A program made the position numbers and the translations under genes. Positions 26,516-36,167 of a DNA stretch of 56,942 nt are shown one piece after another. The notes under the pieces are model-generated. The model made no database searches, was not told the origin of the DNA, and saw nothing but the letters and a program-made list of their open reading frames with translations. Origin of the DNA: Rhodococcoides corynebacterioides. Its GTDB lineage: Bacteria > Actinomycetota > Actinomycetes > Mycobacteriales > Mycobacteriaceae. Numbering within the stretch: position 1 is the stretch's first letter; each line of letters begins with the position of its first letter. The stretch spans positions 1 through 56,942 of the forward strand of contig NZ_JABUBU010000021.1 of the NCBI RefSeq assembly GCF_019834675.1, written 5' to 3'.

Positions 26516-29500
26516 GTGGCCGATCACGAGCCGCCCAGAACTTTCCCCGAGCGCATCCGCGTTCATGCCCTGGCCAAGCTGCTGGGAGTGACCAGCAAGC
26601 AGGTCGTCGCCCAACTCGCCGAGATGGGCAAGGACGTCCGCAGCGTCCAGTCCAGCGTCGTGCGTGAGGACGCCGAGACCGTCGCCACCGCGCTCGGTAG
26701 CGACGCGCCCGAGGCGCTCGGTACCGCTGCCGCGCCCGAGGCGTTGGATGCGGTCGCCGAGGAGCAGGCCGTCGGCTCCACCGCCGACGAGAGCCCCGCA
26801 TCGCCCACGGAGCCCGATCTCTTCACCTCGGCGCCCGACACCGCCGCGCCGGAGGAGTCCGCCGCCGAGACCGCCGCGCCGGCGCCCGCCGACGTCCCGC
26901 TCTTCCTCCAGCCCGAACCCGCGCCCGAGGCGCCCCGGCGTCGTCGCGCGTCCACGCGGAAGGCCGCACCGGCGGCACCCGCCGCGGAGCCGGAGGCCAC
27001 GGACGACGCCACACAGCAGGACACCGCACGGCAGGACGCAGCACGGCAGGACACCGCGCAGCAGGACACCGCACAGCAGGAACCCACGGGGTCCGACGAC
27101 GCGGACCGGAACGACACCGCGGACGACGACTCCGAGTCCGGGAGCGGCTCACGCCGCCGTCGTCGGGGCCGTCGCGGACGTGGCCGTGGACGCGGAGACG
27201 CGGGCGACTCGACCGAGGACGCGACCGGCTCCGACGAGAACGACACCGACGGCAGCGCGACCGCGGACTCCGCCGACAGGACGGACTCCGACGAGAACAC
27301 CGTCGACCGGAACACCGACGAGGACACCGACGAGAACACCGCCGACGCGAGTACCGCCGACGAGAACGACTCCGATGCACCCAAGCGGTCCGGTCGTCGT
27401 CGCAGCCGGCGCGGCGGGCAGCGGAACGCCCGGTCCGCGGACGAGTCGTCGGGCGACTCGACCGGCACCGATTCCGACGGCGAGTCGGAGCAGGCCACCG
27501 GCACTCCGGACACCTCGGCCGCGGAGGCCGCGACCGAGTCCGACGAGGCCGCCGACGGGACCGACGAGTCCGGCGACGGCGAGGACACCGGCGGCGAGTC
27601 CGCGAGCCGACGCCGACGCCGTCGACGTCGTCGCAAGAGCGGCGGCGGTGACGGTGACGACACCACCAGCGAGGACGATCCCCCGAACACGGTCGTCCAC
27701 GAGCGCGAGCCGCGTCAGCGTGCCAAGAAGGACGAGGTCCAGGGCATCACGGGCTCGACGCGCCTCGAGGCCAAGCGGCAGCGTCGTCGGGACGGTCGGG
27801 ACGCCGGACGGCGTCGTCCGCCGATCCTCACCGAATCCGAGTTCCTCGCGCGTCGGGAATCGGTGGACCGCACGATGGTCGTGCGGGAGAAGTCGCTCGC
27901 CGGTCACCCGGACCTGACGCAGGTGGGGGTGCTCGAGGACGGTGTCCTGGTGGAGCACTTCGTCACCAGCACGTCGTCGGGCTCGATCGTCGGCAACATC
28001 TACCTCGGCCGCGTGCAGAACGTGCTGCCCTCCATGGAGGCGGCGTTCATCGACATCGGCAAGGGTCGCAACGGCGTGCTCTACGCCGGCGAGGTGGACT
28101 GGGACGCCGCGGGTCTCGGCGGCAACAGCCGCAAGATCGAGCAGGCGCTGAAGTCCGGCGACCAGGTGCTGGTGCAGGTCTCCAAGGACCCCGTCGGGCA
28201 CAAGGGCGCTCGCCTGACCACGCAGATCTCGCTGGCGGGCCGGTTCCTGGTGTACGTACCGGGCGGGTCGTCGACGGGCATCAGCCGCAAGCTGCCCGAC
28301 AACGAGCGCAAGCGACTCAAGGACATTCTCCGCGACATCGTGCCCGCGGACGCCGGCGTGATCATCCGCACCGCCTCCGAGGGTGTCAGCGCCGAGGAGC
28401 TCGAACGTGACGTCACCCGACTGCAGGCGCAGTGGGCGACCATCCAGGAACGGTCGTCGAAGGCCGAGTCGAGCAAGGGGTCCTCGCCCGTCACGCTGTA
28501 CGAGGAGCCGGACCTCCTGGTCAAGGTGGTTCGCGACCTGTTCAACGAGGACTTCTCGGGCCTGGTCATCGAGGGCGAGCGCGCGTGGTCGACCGTGCAG
28601 AGCTACATCGAGGCCGTGGCTCCGGACATGCTGCCGAAGGTGACGCGCTACGAGTCGACGTCCAAGGACGTCGACGTGTTCGCCGCGTACCGCATCGACG
28701 AGCAGCTGGCCAAGGCGCTGGACCGCAAGGTGTGGCTGCCGTCCGGCGGCACCCTCGTGATCGACCGCACCGAGGCCATGACCGTGGTCGACGTCAACAC
28801 GGGCAAGTTCACCGGCGAGGGCGGCAACCTCGAGGAGACGGTCACGCGGAACAACCTGGAGGCGGCCGAGGAGGTCGTCCGCCAGATGCGTCTACGGGAC
28901 ATCGGCGGCATGATCGTCGTCGACTTCATCGACATGGTCCTCGAATCCAACCGTGACCTGGTGCTCCGTCGACTCACCGAGGCGCTCGGCCGCGATCGCA
29001 CGCGCCATCAGGTGTCCGAGGTGACCTCGCTCGGCCTGGTCCAGATGACGCGCAAGCGCATGGGCACCGGCTTGATCGAGGCGTTCTCCACCACCTGCGA
29101 GCACTGCCACGGCCGCGGCATCGTCGTGCACCAGTTCCCCGTCGAGGCGGCCAAGGACGACGGCCGTGGTGCGCGCGGCGACCAGCAGGGCGGGTCCCGA
29201 CGCAAGCGCGGCGGCCGGTCCGGCGATCGCGACAAGTCGGCCGACACCGAGATCGAGACCACGGGCGACGCCGAGTCCGGCGGCGCCTCGGAATCCGCTG
29301 CGTCGGTCACGTCGGGCACGTCGGGCACGTCGGGCACGTCGGAGGCGAAGGTCGCCCCGCGTCAGCCGCATCCCGTCGCCCTCGCGATGGCGGCCCACCA
29401 TCAGGCGGACGCCGAGGTGGCGGGCGATCCGGTCGCCGAGACGGGTGACCCCGTCGCCGACGCCGAGGCGGCCGTCGAGGCGGTGCGTGCGGCGAGCACG

Positions 29501-29986
29501 GTGGACACGGTGGCCGAGTCCGAACCCGCATCCGACACACCGGCAGCATCGACCCCGCCGGCCCAGCCGGACGCACCGGCAGCATCGACCCAGCCGGACG
29601 CACCGGCCGAGCCCACCCCGCCGGCGACCCGCCCGCGTCGCGCTCGTCGGGTCGCACGGGCGGCGTCCGCCCCGGCCGGGGAGTCGGCCGGGACGGTGAT
29701 CGTCGTTCCGGCTCAGAGCGCGTCGGAGAGCCCGTCGTCGAACGGGTCGGCGTCGGAGAGCTCGGATGCTCCGGCATCCCCGAACTCCGGGACCCCGAGT
29801 TCCGGGACCCCGAGTTCCGGGACCCCGGAGTCCGAGACCGCGAAATCCGAGACCCCGGATGCGCAGCCCGGGACCGACGCGTCGGTCACCACCGGGGGAG
29901 CGGCGTCCGCCTCGGCGGCCACGCCGGTGCGTCGTCCACGACGTCGCGCCGCAGGTCGCCCCGCCGGCCCGCCGGTGGAGGAGTAG
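26516..29986 (+). CDS. rne: Ribonuclease E/G with IF2-type N-terminal domain
   Basis: Endoribonuclease for mRNA decay and rRNA/tRNA processing, 1156 residues. A short N-terminal domain (RVHALAKLLGVTSKQVVAQLAEMG) resembles the IF2_N module. About 370 residues of Asp/Glu/Ser/Thr-rich disorder with Arg clusters follow. The catalytic core runs from about residue 410: S1 region (GNIYLGRVQNVLPSMEAAFIDIGKGRNGVLYAGEV), RNase H-like/DNase I part with DVNTGKF and VVDFIDM, and the zinc-link Cys pair in TTCEHCHGRG. Another 280-residue Pro/Ala/Ser-rich disordered tail with basic patches closes the protein. GTG at 26516 is chosen for its GAGGAG ribosome site. The disordered flanks are typical scaffold regions for partner enzymes. 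Confidence 0.94.
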   Translation: MADHEPPRTFPERIRVHALAKLLGVTSKQVVAQLAEMGKDVRSVQSSVVREDAETVATALGSDAPEALGTAAAPEALDAVAEEQAVGSTADESPASPTEPDLFTSAPDTAAPEESAAETAAPAPADVPLFLQPEPAPEAPRRRRASTRKAAPAAPAAEPEATDDATQQDTARQDAARQDTAQQDTAQQEPTGSDDADRNDTADDDSESGSGSRRRRRGRRGRGRGRGDAGDSTEDATGSDENDTDGSATADSADRTDSDENTVDRNTDEDTDENTADASTADENDSDAPKRSGRRRSRRGGQRNARSADESSGDSTGTDSDGESEQATGTPDTSAAEAATESDEAADGTDESGDGEDTGGESASRRRRRRRRRKSGGGDGDDTTSEDDPPNTVVHEREPRQRAKKDEVQGITGSTRLEAKRQRRRDGRDAGRRRPPILTESEFLARRESVDRTMVVREKSLAGHPDLTQVGVLEDGVLVEHFVTSTSSGSIVGNIYLGRVQNVLPSMEAAFIDIGKGRNGVLYAGEVDWDAAGLGGNSRKIEQALKSGDQVLVQVSKDPVGHKGARLTTQISLAGRFLVYVPGGSSTGISRKLPDNERKRLKDILRDIVPADAGVIIRTASEGVSAEELERDVTRLQAQWATIQERSSKAESSKGSSPVTLYEEPDLLVKVVRDLFNEDFSGLVIEGERAWSTVQSYIEAVAPDMLPKVTRYESTSKDVDVFAAYRIDEQLAKALDRKVWLPSGGTLVIDRTEAMTVVDVNTGKFTGEGGNLEETVTRNNLEAAEEVVRQMRLRDIGGMIVVDFIDMVLESNRDLVLRRLTEALGRDRTRHQVSEVTSLGLVQMTRKRMGTGLIEAFSTTCEHCHGRGIVVHQFPVEAAKDDGRGARGDQQGGSRRKRGGRSGDRDKSADTEIETTGDAESGGASESAASVTSGTSGTSGTSEAKVAPRQPHPVALAMAAHHQADAEVAGDPVAETGDPVADAEAAVEAVRAASTVDTVAESEPASDTPAASTPPAQPDAPAASTQPDAPAEPTPPATRPRRARRVARAASAPAGESAGTVIVVPAQSASESPSSNGSASESSDAPASPNSGTPSSGTPSSGTPESETAKSETPDAQPGTDASVTTGGAASASAATPVRRPRRRAAGRPAGPPVEE
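27017..27076 (+). repeat. Four 15-base tandem units in the rne N-terminal disordered region
   Basis: Consecutive CAGGACNCNGCNCNG units encode QDTAR, QDAAR, QDTAQ and QDTAQ. They keep the reading frame and lie in disordered sequence, so unit number may vary between strains. Confidence 0.75.
29309..29343 (+). repeat. 9-base tandem repeat in the rne C-terminal region
   Basis: ACGTCGGGC occurs three full times plus a near-complete fourth copy, coding (S/T-G-T) repeats. In frame and low complexity. Confidence 0.7.
29789..29833 (+). repeat. Three 15-base tandem units near the rne 3' end
   Basis: GGGACCCCGAGTTCC is repeated twice, with a third copy carrying small changes, coding GTPSS-type pentapeptides. 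In frame; likely length-variable. Confidence 0.75.
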
Positions 29987-30011
29987 GCACGAGGGGTAGG
30001 GCGTCACCGGT

Positions 30012-30041
30012 TTGACCCGGCACGACGCTCTCCCGTAATCT
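30012..30041 (+). promoter_or_regulatory. rplU-rpmA promoter
   Basis: TTGACC (30012-30017) and TAATCT (30036-30041) at 18-base spacing form the best housekeeping promoter in the window. Transcription from near 30048 would give the ribosomal protein mRNA a leader of about 180 bases, room for autoregulation. Confidence 0.6.
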
Positions 30042-30230
30042 TGGACGGTCGCTGTCGGCGACGCGGTCGTGTCGTGCCCACCTCTCGGGTGGGTCCCGCC
30101 CGCTGTGCCGACCAGCAGATCATCACTCGATGCGAGAGGCCCCGGTTCGCCGGAGGCCGTCTCGCACCGAGAGACCAGTCGCCCCCGCACGGGGAGCGAG
30201 CACGTTCGACAAGCAAGGGGTAGCCGTCCG

Positions 30231-30542
30231 ATGGCAACGTACGCGATCGTCAAGACCGGCGGAAAGCAGTACAAGGTCGCAGTGGGTGACCTCGTCAAGG
30301 TCGAGAAGATCGAGGGAGAGCCCGGCACGGCCGTCTCGCTTGACCCGGTTCTCGTCGTCGACGGCGCCGAGCTGACCACCGAGGCCGACAAGCTGGCCAA
30401 GGTGTCGGTGGCCGGTGAGATCGTCGAGCACACCAAGGGCCCGAAGATCCGCATCCACAAGTTCAAGAACAAGACCGGCTACCACAAGCGGCAGGGACAC
30501 CGGCAGAAGCTGACCGTCCTGAAGGTCACCGGCATCAACTGA
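30231..30542 (+). CDS. rplU: 50S ribosomal protein L21
   Basis: A 103-residue L21: [27 protein letters not shown] at the start and the C-terminal [14 protein letters not shown] basic signature that contacts 23S rRNA. ATG at 30231 gives the canonical N-terminus, although the frame is open upstream. It is followed 48 bases later by rpmA in the usual L21-L27 pair. Confidence 0.98.
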   Translation: MATYAIVKTGGKQYKVAVGDLVKVEKIEGEPGTAVSLDPVLVVDGAELTTEADKLAKVSVAGEIVEHTKGPKIRIHKFKNKTGYHKRQGHRQKLTVLKVTGIN

Positions 30543-30590
30543 CGTCGTCCGACGTTCTCGATCTCTTCACCGACCCCGGGAGGGTTTCTC

Positions 30591-30854
30591 ATGGCACACA
30601 AGAAGGGCGCGTCCAGCTCACGCAACGGTCGCGATTCCAACGCTCAGCGACTCGGCGTCAAGCGCTTCGGCGGCCAGGACGTCAACGCGGGCGAGATCCT
30701 GGTCCGTCAGCGCGGCACCCACTTCCACCCCGGCGTGAACGTCGGCCGTGGCGGCGACGACACCCTCTTCGCCCTCGCTGCGGGCTCGGTCCTGTTCGGC
30801 ACCAAGCGTGGCCGCAAGACCGTCAACATCGTTCCGGCCGCCGCAGAGGTCTGA
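30591..30854 (+). CDS. rpmA: 50S ribosomal protein L27
   Basis: An 87-residue L27: [29 protein letters not shown], the N-terminal arm that reaches the peptidyl-transferase centre, followed by [24 protein letters not shown] ribosome site lies shortly upstream. A strong terminator follows about 50 bases after the stop, ending the rplU-rpmA transcript. Confidence 0.98.
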   Translation: MAHKKGASSSRNGRDSNAQRLGVKRFGGQDVNAGEILVRQRGTHFHPGVNVGRGGDDTLFALAAGSVLFGTKRGRKTVNIVPAAAEV

Positions 30855-30904
30855 TCCTCCTGCGGCACCGCGGGAAGCCGTGCTTCTCGCTGACCGACAC
30901 GTTC

Positions 30905-30958
30905 CCGACAGGGGCGGCTCGGAGGGCTTGTGCTCTCCGACCGCCCCTGTCGGCTTTT
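30905..30958 (+). terminator. Rho-independent terminator after rpmA
   Basis: A long GC-rich stem (CCGACAGGGGCGG at 30905 pairing with CCGCCCCTGTCGG ending at 30953, with additional inner pairing around a TTGT loop) is followed by CTTTT. It is the clearest classical terminator in the window. Confidence 0.85.
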
Positions 30959-31004
30959 CCCCACCAGTCACCACTCGCGTCACCCGCTCGGAAGGACCTC
31001 TCCC

Positions 31005-32456
31005 ATGTCGCGCTTCGTCGACCGCGTCACTCTGCACGTCAGTGCAGGAAAGGGCGGCAACGGATGCTCGTCCGTGCATCGGGAGAAGTTCAAGCCCCTC
31101 GGCGGCCCCGACGGCGGTAACGGTGGGCGCGGCGGCAACGTCGTGCTCGTCGTCGACTCCGGCGTGCACACCCTCCTCGACTTCCACTTCCACCCGTACG
31201 CGAAGGGCGGCAACGGCACGCAGGGCGCCGGCAGCAACCGCGACGGGGCCATCGGCGAGGACCTGATCCTGCGCGTGCCCGACGGCACTGTCGTGCTGGA
31301 CAAGGACGGCCGCATTCTCGCCGACATGATCGGTGAGGGCACCCGGTTCGAGGCGGCCGCCGGCGGCCGCGGTGGCCTGGGGAACGCGGCGCTCGCGTCC
31401 CGCGCCCGCAAGGCGCCCGGCTTCGCGCTGCTCGGCGAGGACGGCGAGGAACGCGATCTGGTTCTCGAGCTGAAGTCCGTCGCGGACGTCGGCCTGGTCG
31501 GGTTCCCCAGCGCCGGGAAGTCCTCGCTCGTGTCGGTGCTCTCGGCGGCCAAGCCGAAGATCGCGGACTACCCCTTCACGACGCTCGTGCCGAACCTCGG
31601 CGTGGTGTCCAGCGGCGAGACCACGTTCACCGTCGCCGACGTGCCGGGTTTGATTCCGGGTGCGAGCCAGGGCAAGGGGCTCGGTCTCGACTTCCTGCGT
31701 CACCTCGAGCGCTGCGCCGTGCTGGCCCACGTGGTCGACTGCGCCACCCTCGACCCGGGCCGCGACCCCGTCTCGGACGTCGAGGCACTCGAAGCCGAGT
31801 TGGCGGCGTACGTGCCGGCGCTGTCGGGCGATGCGAGCCTGGGCGATCTGGCGGATCGGCCCCGCATCGTGGTGCTGAACAAGGTCGACGTGCCCGAGGC
31901 CGCGGAGCTCGCGGAGATGGTGCGCCCCGATTTCGAGGCCAAGGGCTGGCCGGTGTTCACCATCTCGGCCGTCAGCCGAGAAGGGTTGCGGCCGTTGACT
32001 TTCGCCCTGGCGGAGCTGGTGGCCCAGTATCGTCGCGACCACCCGAAGGCGGCCCCGCGTCGTCAGGTCATCCGGCCGGTCGCGACGGATCGCGCGGGCT
32101 TCAGCGTCATCGCCGATCCCGACGAGCCGGGCGGCTTCATCGTGCGCGGCGAGCGACCCGAGCGGTGGGTCAAGCAGACCGCGTTCGACAACGACGAGGC
32201 CGTGGGCTACCTCGCGGACCGCCTCGCGCGGCTCGGGGTCGAGGACGAGCTGGTCAAGCAGGGTGCGCAGCCCGGCGCCCCCGTCACCATCGGCGACGTC
32301 AGCTTCGACTGGGAACCGCAGACTCCCGCGGGCGTCGAGGTCACGCTCACCGGTCGCGGTACCGACTCGCGTATCGACCAGGTGGACCGCATCGGTGCGG
32401 CCGAGCGCAAGCACGCGCGTCGGGTCCGCCGAGGGCTCGACACCGACGAGCAGTGA
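31005..32456 (+). CDS. obg: GTPase Obg (CgtA)
   Basis: A 483-residue ribosome-associated GTPase involved in 50S assembly and stress response. The N-terminal glycine-rich Obg fold ([20 protein letters not shown] through about residue 155) precedes the G domain: G1 [11 protein letters not shown]3 [11 protein letters not shown]4 NKVD, G5 ISAVS. A C-terminal OCT domain (about 345-430) and a short tail follow. ATG at 31005 has GGAAGGA upstream. The stop overlaps the proB GTG (GTGA), so Obg and ProB are translationally coupled. Confidence 0.96.
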   Translation: MSRFVDRVTLHVSAGKGGNGCSSVHREKFKPLGGPDGGNGGRGGNVVLVVDSGVHTLLDFHFHPYAKGGNGTQGAGSNRDGAIGEDLILRVPDGTVVLDKDGRILADMIGEGTRFEAAAGGRGGLGNAALASRARKAPGFALLGEDGEERDLVLELKSVADVGLVGFPSAGKSSLVSVLSAAKPKIADYPFTTLVPNLGVVSSGETTFTVADVPGLIPGASQGKGLGLDFLRHLERCAVLAHVVDCATLDPGRDPVSDVEALEAELAAYVPALSGDASLGDLADRPRIVVLNKVDVPEAAELAEMVRPDFEAKGWPVFTISAVSREGLRPLTFALAELVAQYRRDHPKAAPRRQVIRPVATDRAGFSVIADPDEPGGFIVRGERPERWVKQTAFDNDEAVGYLADRLARLGVEDELVKQGAQPGAPVTIGDVSFDWEPQTPAGVEVTLTGRGTDSRIDQVDRIGAAERKHARRVRRGLDTDEQ

Positions 32457-33556
32457 CCGGAACGCGGGAGACCATCGCGGCCGCACGGTCCGTGGTGGTC
32501 AAGATCGGATCGTCGGCACTGACCTCGATGGCCGAGGGACTCGACGTCGCGCGTCTCGACGCCCTGGCCGACGCCATCGAGGCGCGAATGCGTCGCGGCT
32601 CGGACGTCGTGGTCGTCTCCTCGGGTGCGATCGGGGCGGGCATGGCTCCGCTCGGGTTGCGACGACGCCCGCAGGACCTGGCGACCAAGCAGGCCGCGGC
32701 GAGCGTGGGTCAGTTGGCGTTGGCGCACGCGTGGGGCACGTCGTTCGCCCGCCACGGTCGAACCGTCGGGCAGGTCCTGCTGACGGCCGAGGACATCGCG
32801 CGTCGTGCCAACCACCGCAACGCGCAGCGGACGCTCGACCGGTTGCGCTCGCTCGGCGCGGTGGCCGTGGTCAACGAGAACGACACCGTGGCCACCACCG
32901 AGATCCGCTTCGGCGACAACGATCGGCTGGCGGCGCTGGTCGCCCACCTCGTCGGAGCCGATGCGCTGGTTCTGCTGTCCGACGTCGACGGTCTGTACGA
33001 CGGTGATCCCCGCAAGGATCCCGCCGCGCGGCTGATCCCGGAGGTCGACGGACCGGAGGATCTCGACGGCGTGGTCGCGGGTTCCGGTGGCGCACTCGGC
33101 ACCGGCGGCATGGCCTCCAAGCTGTCCGCGGCGCGGCTCGCGGCCGACGCCGGAGTTCCCGTGTTGCTCGCCGCGGCGTCCGATGCCGCCTCGGCCCTGG
33201 CCGGTGGGCCCACCGGCACGGTGTTCGCGGCGCGGCCGACGCGGCTGTCCGCGCGACGATTCTGGGTGCGGCACGCCGCCGACACCAGTGGCGGGCTGAC
33301 GCTCGACGCCGGTGCGGTCGAGGCGGTCGTGGGACGACGGCGCTCCTTGCTGTCCGCCGGAATCACCTCCGTGACAGGGTCTTTCGACGCCGGCGACGTC
33401 GTGTCCCTGCATGCCGACGACGGCACCCCGGTGGCACGTGGCGTGGTGGCGTACGACTCGTCCGAGTTGGCCGGAATGCTCGGGAAGTCGACGTCGGACC
33501 TGGCGCCCGACGCGCGGCGGCCCGTCGTCCACGCCGACGACCTCGTGGCGGTCTGA
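32453..33556 (+). CDS. proB: Glutamate 5-kinase ProB
   Basis: First enzyme of proline synthesis, phosphorylating glutamate; 367 residues. The amino-acid kinase domain shows [30 protein letters not shown] and [12 protein letters not shown], with a C-terminal PUA domain from about residue 280. GTG start overlaps the obg stop. Its partner proA is not adjacent but lies about 16 kb downstream, across a variable block. Confidence 0.95.
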   Translation: MTGTRETIAAARSVVVKIGSSALTSMAEGLDVARLDALADAIEARMRRGSDVVVVSSGAIGAGMAPLGLRRRPQDLATKQAAASVGQLALAHAWGTSFARHGRTVGQVLLTAEDIARRANHRNAQRTLDRLRSLGAVAVVNENDTVATTEIRFGDNDRLAALVAHLVGADALVLLSDVDGLYDGDPRKDPAARLIPEVDGPEDLDGVVAGSGGALGTGGMASKLSAARLAADAGVPVLLAAASDAASALAGGPTGTVFAARPTRLSARRFWVRHAADTSGGLTLDAGAVEAVVGRRRSLLSAGITSVTGSFDAGDVVSLHADDGTPVARGVVAYDSSELAGMLGKSTSDLAPDARRPVVHADDLVAV

Positions 33557-33573
33557 CCGGAAGCTGCGGCATC

Positions 33574-33620
33574 GGTCCGGATTTTCTTGTCGGACCCCTG
33601 TGTCATGGTGTCGGTGACAC
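33574..33620. other. Two adjacent inverted repeats between proB and the HNH gene
   Basis: GGTCCG (33574-33579) pairs with CGGACC (33591-33596) around an 11-base AT-rich loop. Immediately after, GTGTCA (33600-33605) pairs with TGACAC (33615-33620). The first may be the proB terminator; the second, 18 bases before the next start codon, could be an operator or block a ribosome. Confidence 0.35.
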
Positions 33621-33638
33621 GAGATCGGGGGGATTCAC

Positions 33639-34973
33639 GTGGACGACGAATCATGCGGTGACGGGTTGTCGCCGAACGACATTCGACGATTCCTGACACG
33701 CATCGCCGCCATCGCGGTGAGCAGTACGGAGGCCGACGACGACGGGGCCGACGGGGCCTCTGCAACGCTCGCGGTCGAGACCATCACCGCGCTCGAGGAG
33801 CTGAAAGCCGCCGGCGCGGGGGCGCAAGCAGTCCTCACCAACAAGGTGGCCGACACCATCCGACGCGGGCGGCGCGACGCCGGGCGACCCGCCGCCCGCT
33901 GGAACACCGGCATCGCCACCCAGATCGGGCTCGCCCGGAAGGACTCACCACACCGCGGCACCACCCACCTCGGCCTCGCCCGAGCCCTCACCGCCGACAT
34001 GCCCCACACGTTGGGGCAACTGCGCTGCGGGGACCTCTCCGAATGGCGAGCGACGATCCTGGTGCGCGAAACCGCCTGCCTGACCGCCGACGACCGCCGG
34101 ATCGTCGACGAACGGCTCTGCGCCGACCCCACCGTCCTCACCGGCAAGGGCGACAGCACCGTCGCGGCGATGGCCGCACGCCTGGCCGCCGAACTCGACG
34201 CCGCCGCCGTCGCCCGCCGCAAAGCCCGCGCCGCCCGGCACCGTCGCGTCACCGTCCGACCTGCGCCGGACTTCATGGGTCACCTCGGCGCGCTGCTGCC
34301 GATGGACCGCGCCGTCTGCGTCTGGGCCACCCTGCGCCGGGACGCCGACACCCTCATCGCCACCGGCGACGCCGACGGCCGCACCCGCGATCAGATCATG
34401 GCCGACCTGCTCGTCGAGCGGACCATCGGACTCGCCCACCCCCTGAGCCCGCCGGTGGCGGTGCAGGTCGTGATCTCCGACCAGAGTCTCCTCGGCGGCA
34501 GCGATATCCCCGCCGAGGTGCCCGGGTACGGGCCGATCCCCGCCGCGGCAGCACGACAGTGGATTCACGACGCCGTGGACTCCGACACCGCGGTGACGCT
34601 GCGGAAGCTCTACGCCCGACCCACCGACGGACACCTCACCGCCGTCGAGTCCGTCGCCCGGTGCCTCCCCACCGGCCTGGCCCGGCTGATCGACCTGCGC
34701 GACCGCACCTGCCGCACCCCCTGGTGCGACGCCCCGATCCGCCACCACGACCACATCACCCCGCACGAGAACGGCGGACCCACCACCGCCGACAACGGCC
34801 TCGGACTCTGCGCCGCCTGCAACCTGGCCAAGCAAGGTGACGGCTGGGCCACCACCCGAACCGACGACACCGAGGGCACCGACGTGCACACCGTCGAGTT
34901 CCGCACCCCCACCGGCCACACCTACCGGTCGAGACCCCCGGCGCAACCGCTACCCCTGCGGCGCGTGAGCTGA
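33639..34973 (+). CDS. DUF222 / HNH endonuclease domain protein
   Basis: A 444-residue protein with an N-terminal DUF222 region and a C-terminal HNH (beta-beta-alpha metal) nuclease motif: CRTPWCDAPIRHHDHITPHENGGPTTADNGLGLCAACNLAK. This is the actinobacterial 13E12-type family, often present in many copies per genome and of unknown physiological role. GTG at 33639 has GGGGGGA upstream. The gene is richer in GC-only codons than its neighbours. Its 3' end overlaps the convergent MFS gene by 24 bases. It opens the variable block after proB, so recent acquisition is plausible. Confidence 0.85.
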   Translation: MDDESCGDGLSPNDIRRFLTRIAAIAVSSTEADDDGADGASATLAVETITALEELKAAGAGAQAVLTNKVADTIRRGRRDAGRPAARWNTGIATQIGLARKDSPHRGTTHLGLARALTADMPHTLGQLRCGDLSEWRATILVRETACLTADDRRIVDERLCADPTVLTGKGDSTVAAMAARLAAELDAAAVARRKARAARHRRVTVRPAPDFMGHLGALLPMDRAVCVWATLRRDADTLIATGDADGRTRDQIMADLLVERTIGLAHPLSPPVAVQVVISDQSLLGGSDIPAEVPGYGPIPAAAARQWIHDAVDSDTAVTLRKLYARPTDGHLTAVESVARCLPTGLARLIDLRDRTCRTPWCDAPIRHHDHITPHENGGPTTADNGLGLCAACNLAKQGDGWATTRTDDTEGTDVHTVEFRTPTGHTYRSRPPAQPLPLRRVS

Positions 34974-36167
34974 CGTGCGCGCTCGCAGCACGGTGGCCAG
35001 GGCGGCGACGGCAAGACCGGCCGCCACCATGGACCACAACGCCCAGCCGTATCCGAGCTGCCCGGCGAGGGTGCCGAACCCGATCGGGGCCACGAGGATG
35101 CCGATGCGGGCCACCAGCGAGACCACCGACAGCGCCGTGCCCGCCGCGATGCCGGGGAGCCGACCGGCCATGCCGAACACCGCCGGGAAGATCGGAGCGG
35201 CGCCGAGGCCGGCCACCGCGAACATCACCACCGCGACGGTGGGGGAGGTGACCCACGGTGCGGCGAGGAAGGCCAGCGCGATGGCCACGGCCCCGCCGAT
35301 CAGAACGCGATGGCGTCCCACTCGATCCACCACGGCGTCGCCGACGAGGCGTCCGACGAACATCGCCGTCGAGAACGCGACCACGGTGAGTCCCGCGGGT
35401 CCGGGTGTCGCCCCGAGGTCGGTCGCGTACAGCGCGCCCCAGGACTGGGGGAGGTCCTCGACGAGCGAGGAGACGAACACGAGCGCACCGAGCAGGGCCA
35501 GAGCCGCGGCCGGGCCCGACCGACGACGGGCGACCGAGCCACGCCGTGAGCCGGATCGCTCCGGTGGTGCCGCGCTGTCAAGGCCGCGCCGTCCGGCGTC
35601 CGGCTCGAGGTGTCGCGCGGTGACGACGGTGAGTGCGAGCAGGACGGCGGCGACCACGGCGAAGTGGACCTCGACGGGCACGGCGAGCGCCGCGGCACCG
35701 GCGCCGATCAGGCCACCCGTCACGGCGCCTGCACTCCATCCGGCGTGCAGACGGTTCAGAATCGACCGGCCACGACGGTTCTCGACCAGGACGCCCTGCG
35801 CGTTCATCGCCACGTCCATCACGGCGTCGGCGGCGCCGAGGACCATCAACGCGAGGCCGAGGGACCACCAGGTGCCGGCCAGGGCGGGGAGGACGATTGC
35901 CACGGACAGCAGGGTGGCCGAGGCCAGGGTGGTCACCCGGCTGCCCCGGGCACGGATGGCCAGCGCCGCCAGCGGAGTGGCCAGGAGCCCGCCCGTGCCC
36001 ATGCCGGCCAACGCGAGGCCGAGCGTCGCCGCGTCGAGGGAGAGATCACCCGCTATCGCCGGGATGCGTGGACCCCAGTTGCCGAGGACGGCGCCGTTGA
36101 CGAAGAAGATCAGCGCGACCGCCGCGGCGCGGCGTTTCAATACCGCCGCGGTGCGGCGGCAAGTCAC
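34950..36167 (-). CDS. MFS transporter
   Basis: A 405-residue major facilitator with 12 hydrophobic segments, starting FFVNGAVLGNWGPRIPAIAGDL and containing the loop DRVGRHRVLIGG after helix 8. It resembles the FucP/YbjJ-like group of uncertain substrate, with conserved ADAVMDVAMNAQG and LHAGWSAGAVTGGL segments. The GTG at 36167 overlaps the stop of the sirtuin gene (GTGA), so it is coupled to it. The frame is open much further upstream, but that part lies over the sirtuin gene and is not transporter sequence. Confidence 0.85.
   Translation of the reverse strand: MTCRRTAAVLKRRAAAVALIFFVNGAVLGNWGPRIPAIAGDLSLDAATLGLALAGMGTGGLLATPLAALAIRARGSRVTTLASATLLSVAIVLPALAGTWWSLGLALMVLGAADAVMDVAMNAQGVLVENRRGRSILNRLHAGWSAGAVTGGLIGAGAAALAVPVEVHFAVVAAVLLALTVVTARHLEPDAGRRGLDSAAPPERSGSRRGSVARRRSGPAAALALLGALVFVSSLVEDLPQSWGALYATDLGATPGPAGLTVVAFSTAMFVGRLVGDAVVDRVGRHRVLIGGAVAIALAFLAAPWVTSPTVAVVMFAVAGLGAAPIFPAVFGMAGRLPGIAAGTALSVVSLVARIGILVAPIGFGTLAGQLGYGWALWSMVAAGLAVAALATVLRARTSAHAPQG

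Noticed and set aside
27017..29833. Tandem repeats considered as a CRISPR array or minisatellite outside genes.
   Set aside because: The units are 9-15 bases, contiguous without spacers, in frame and inside the rne coding region.
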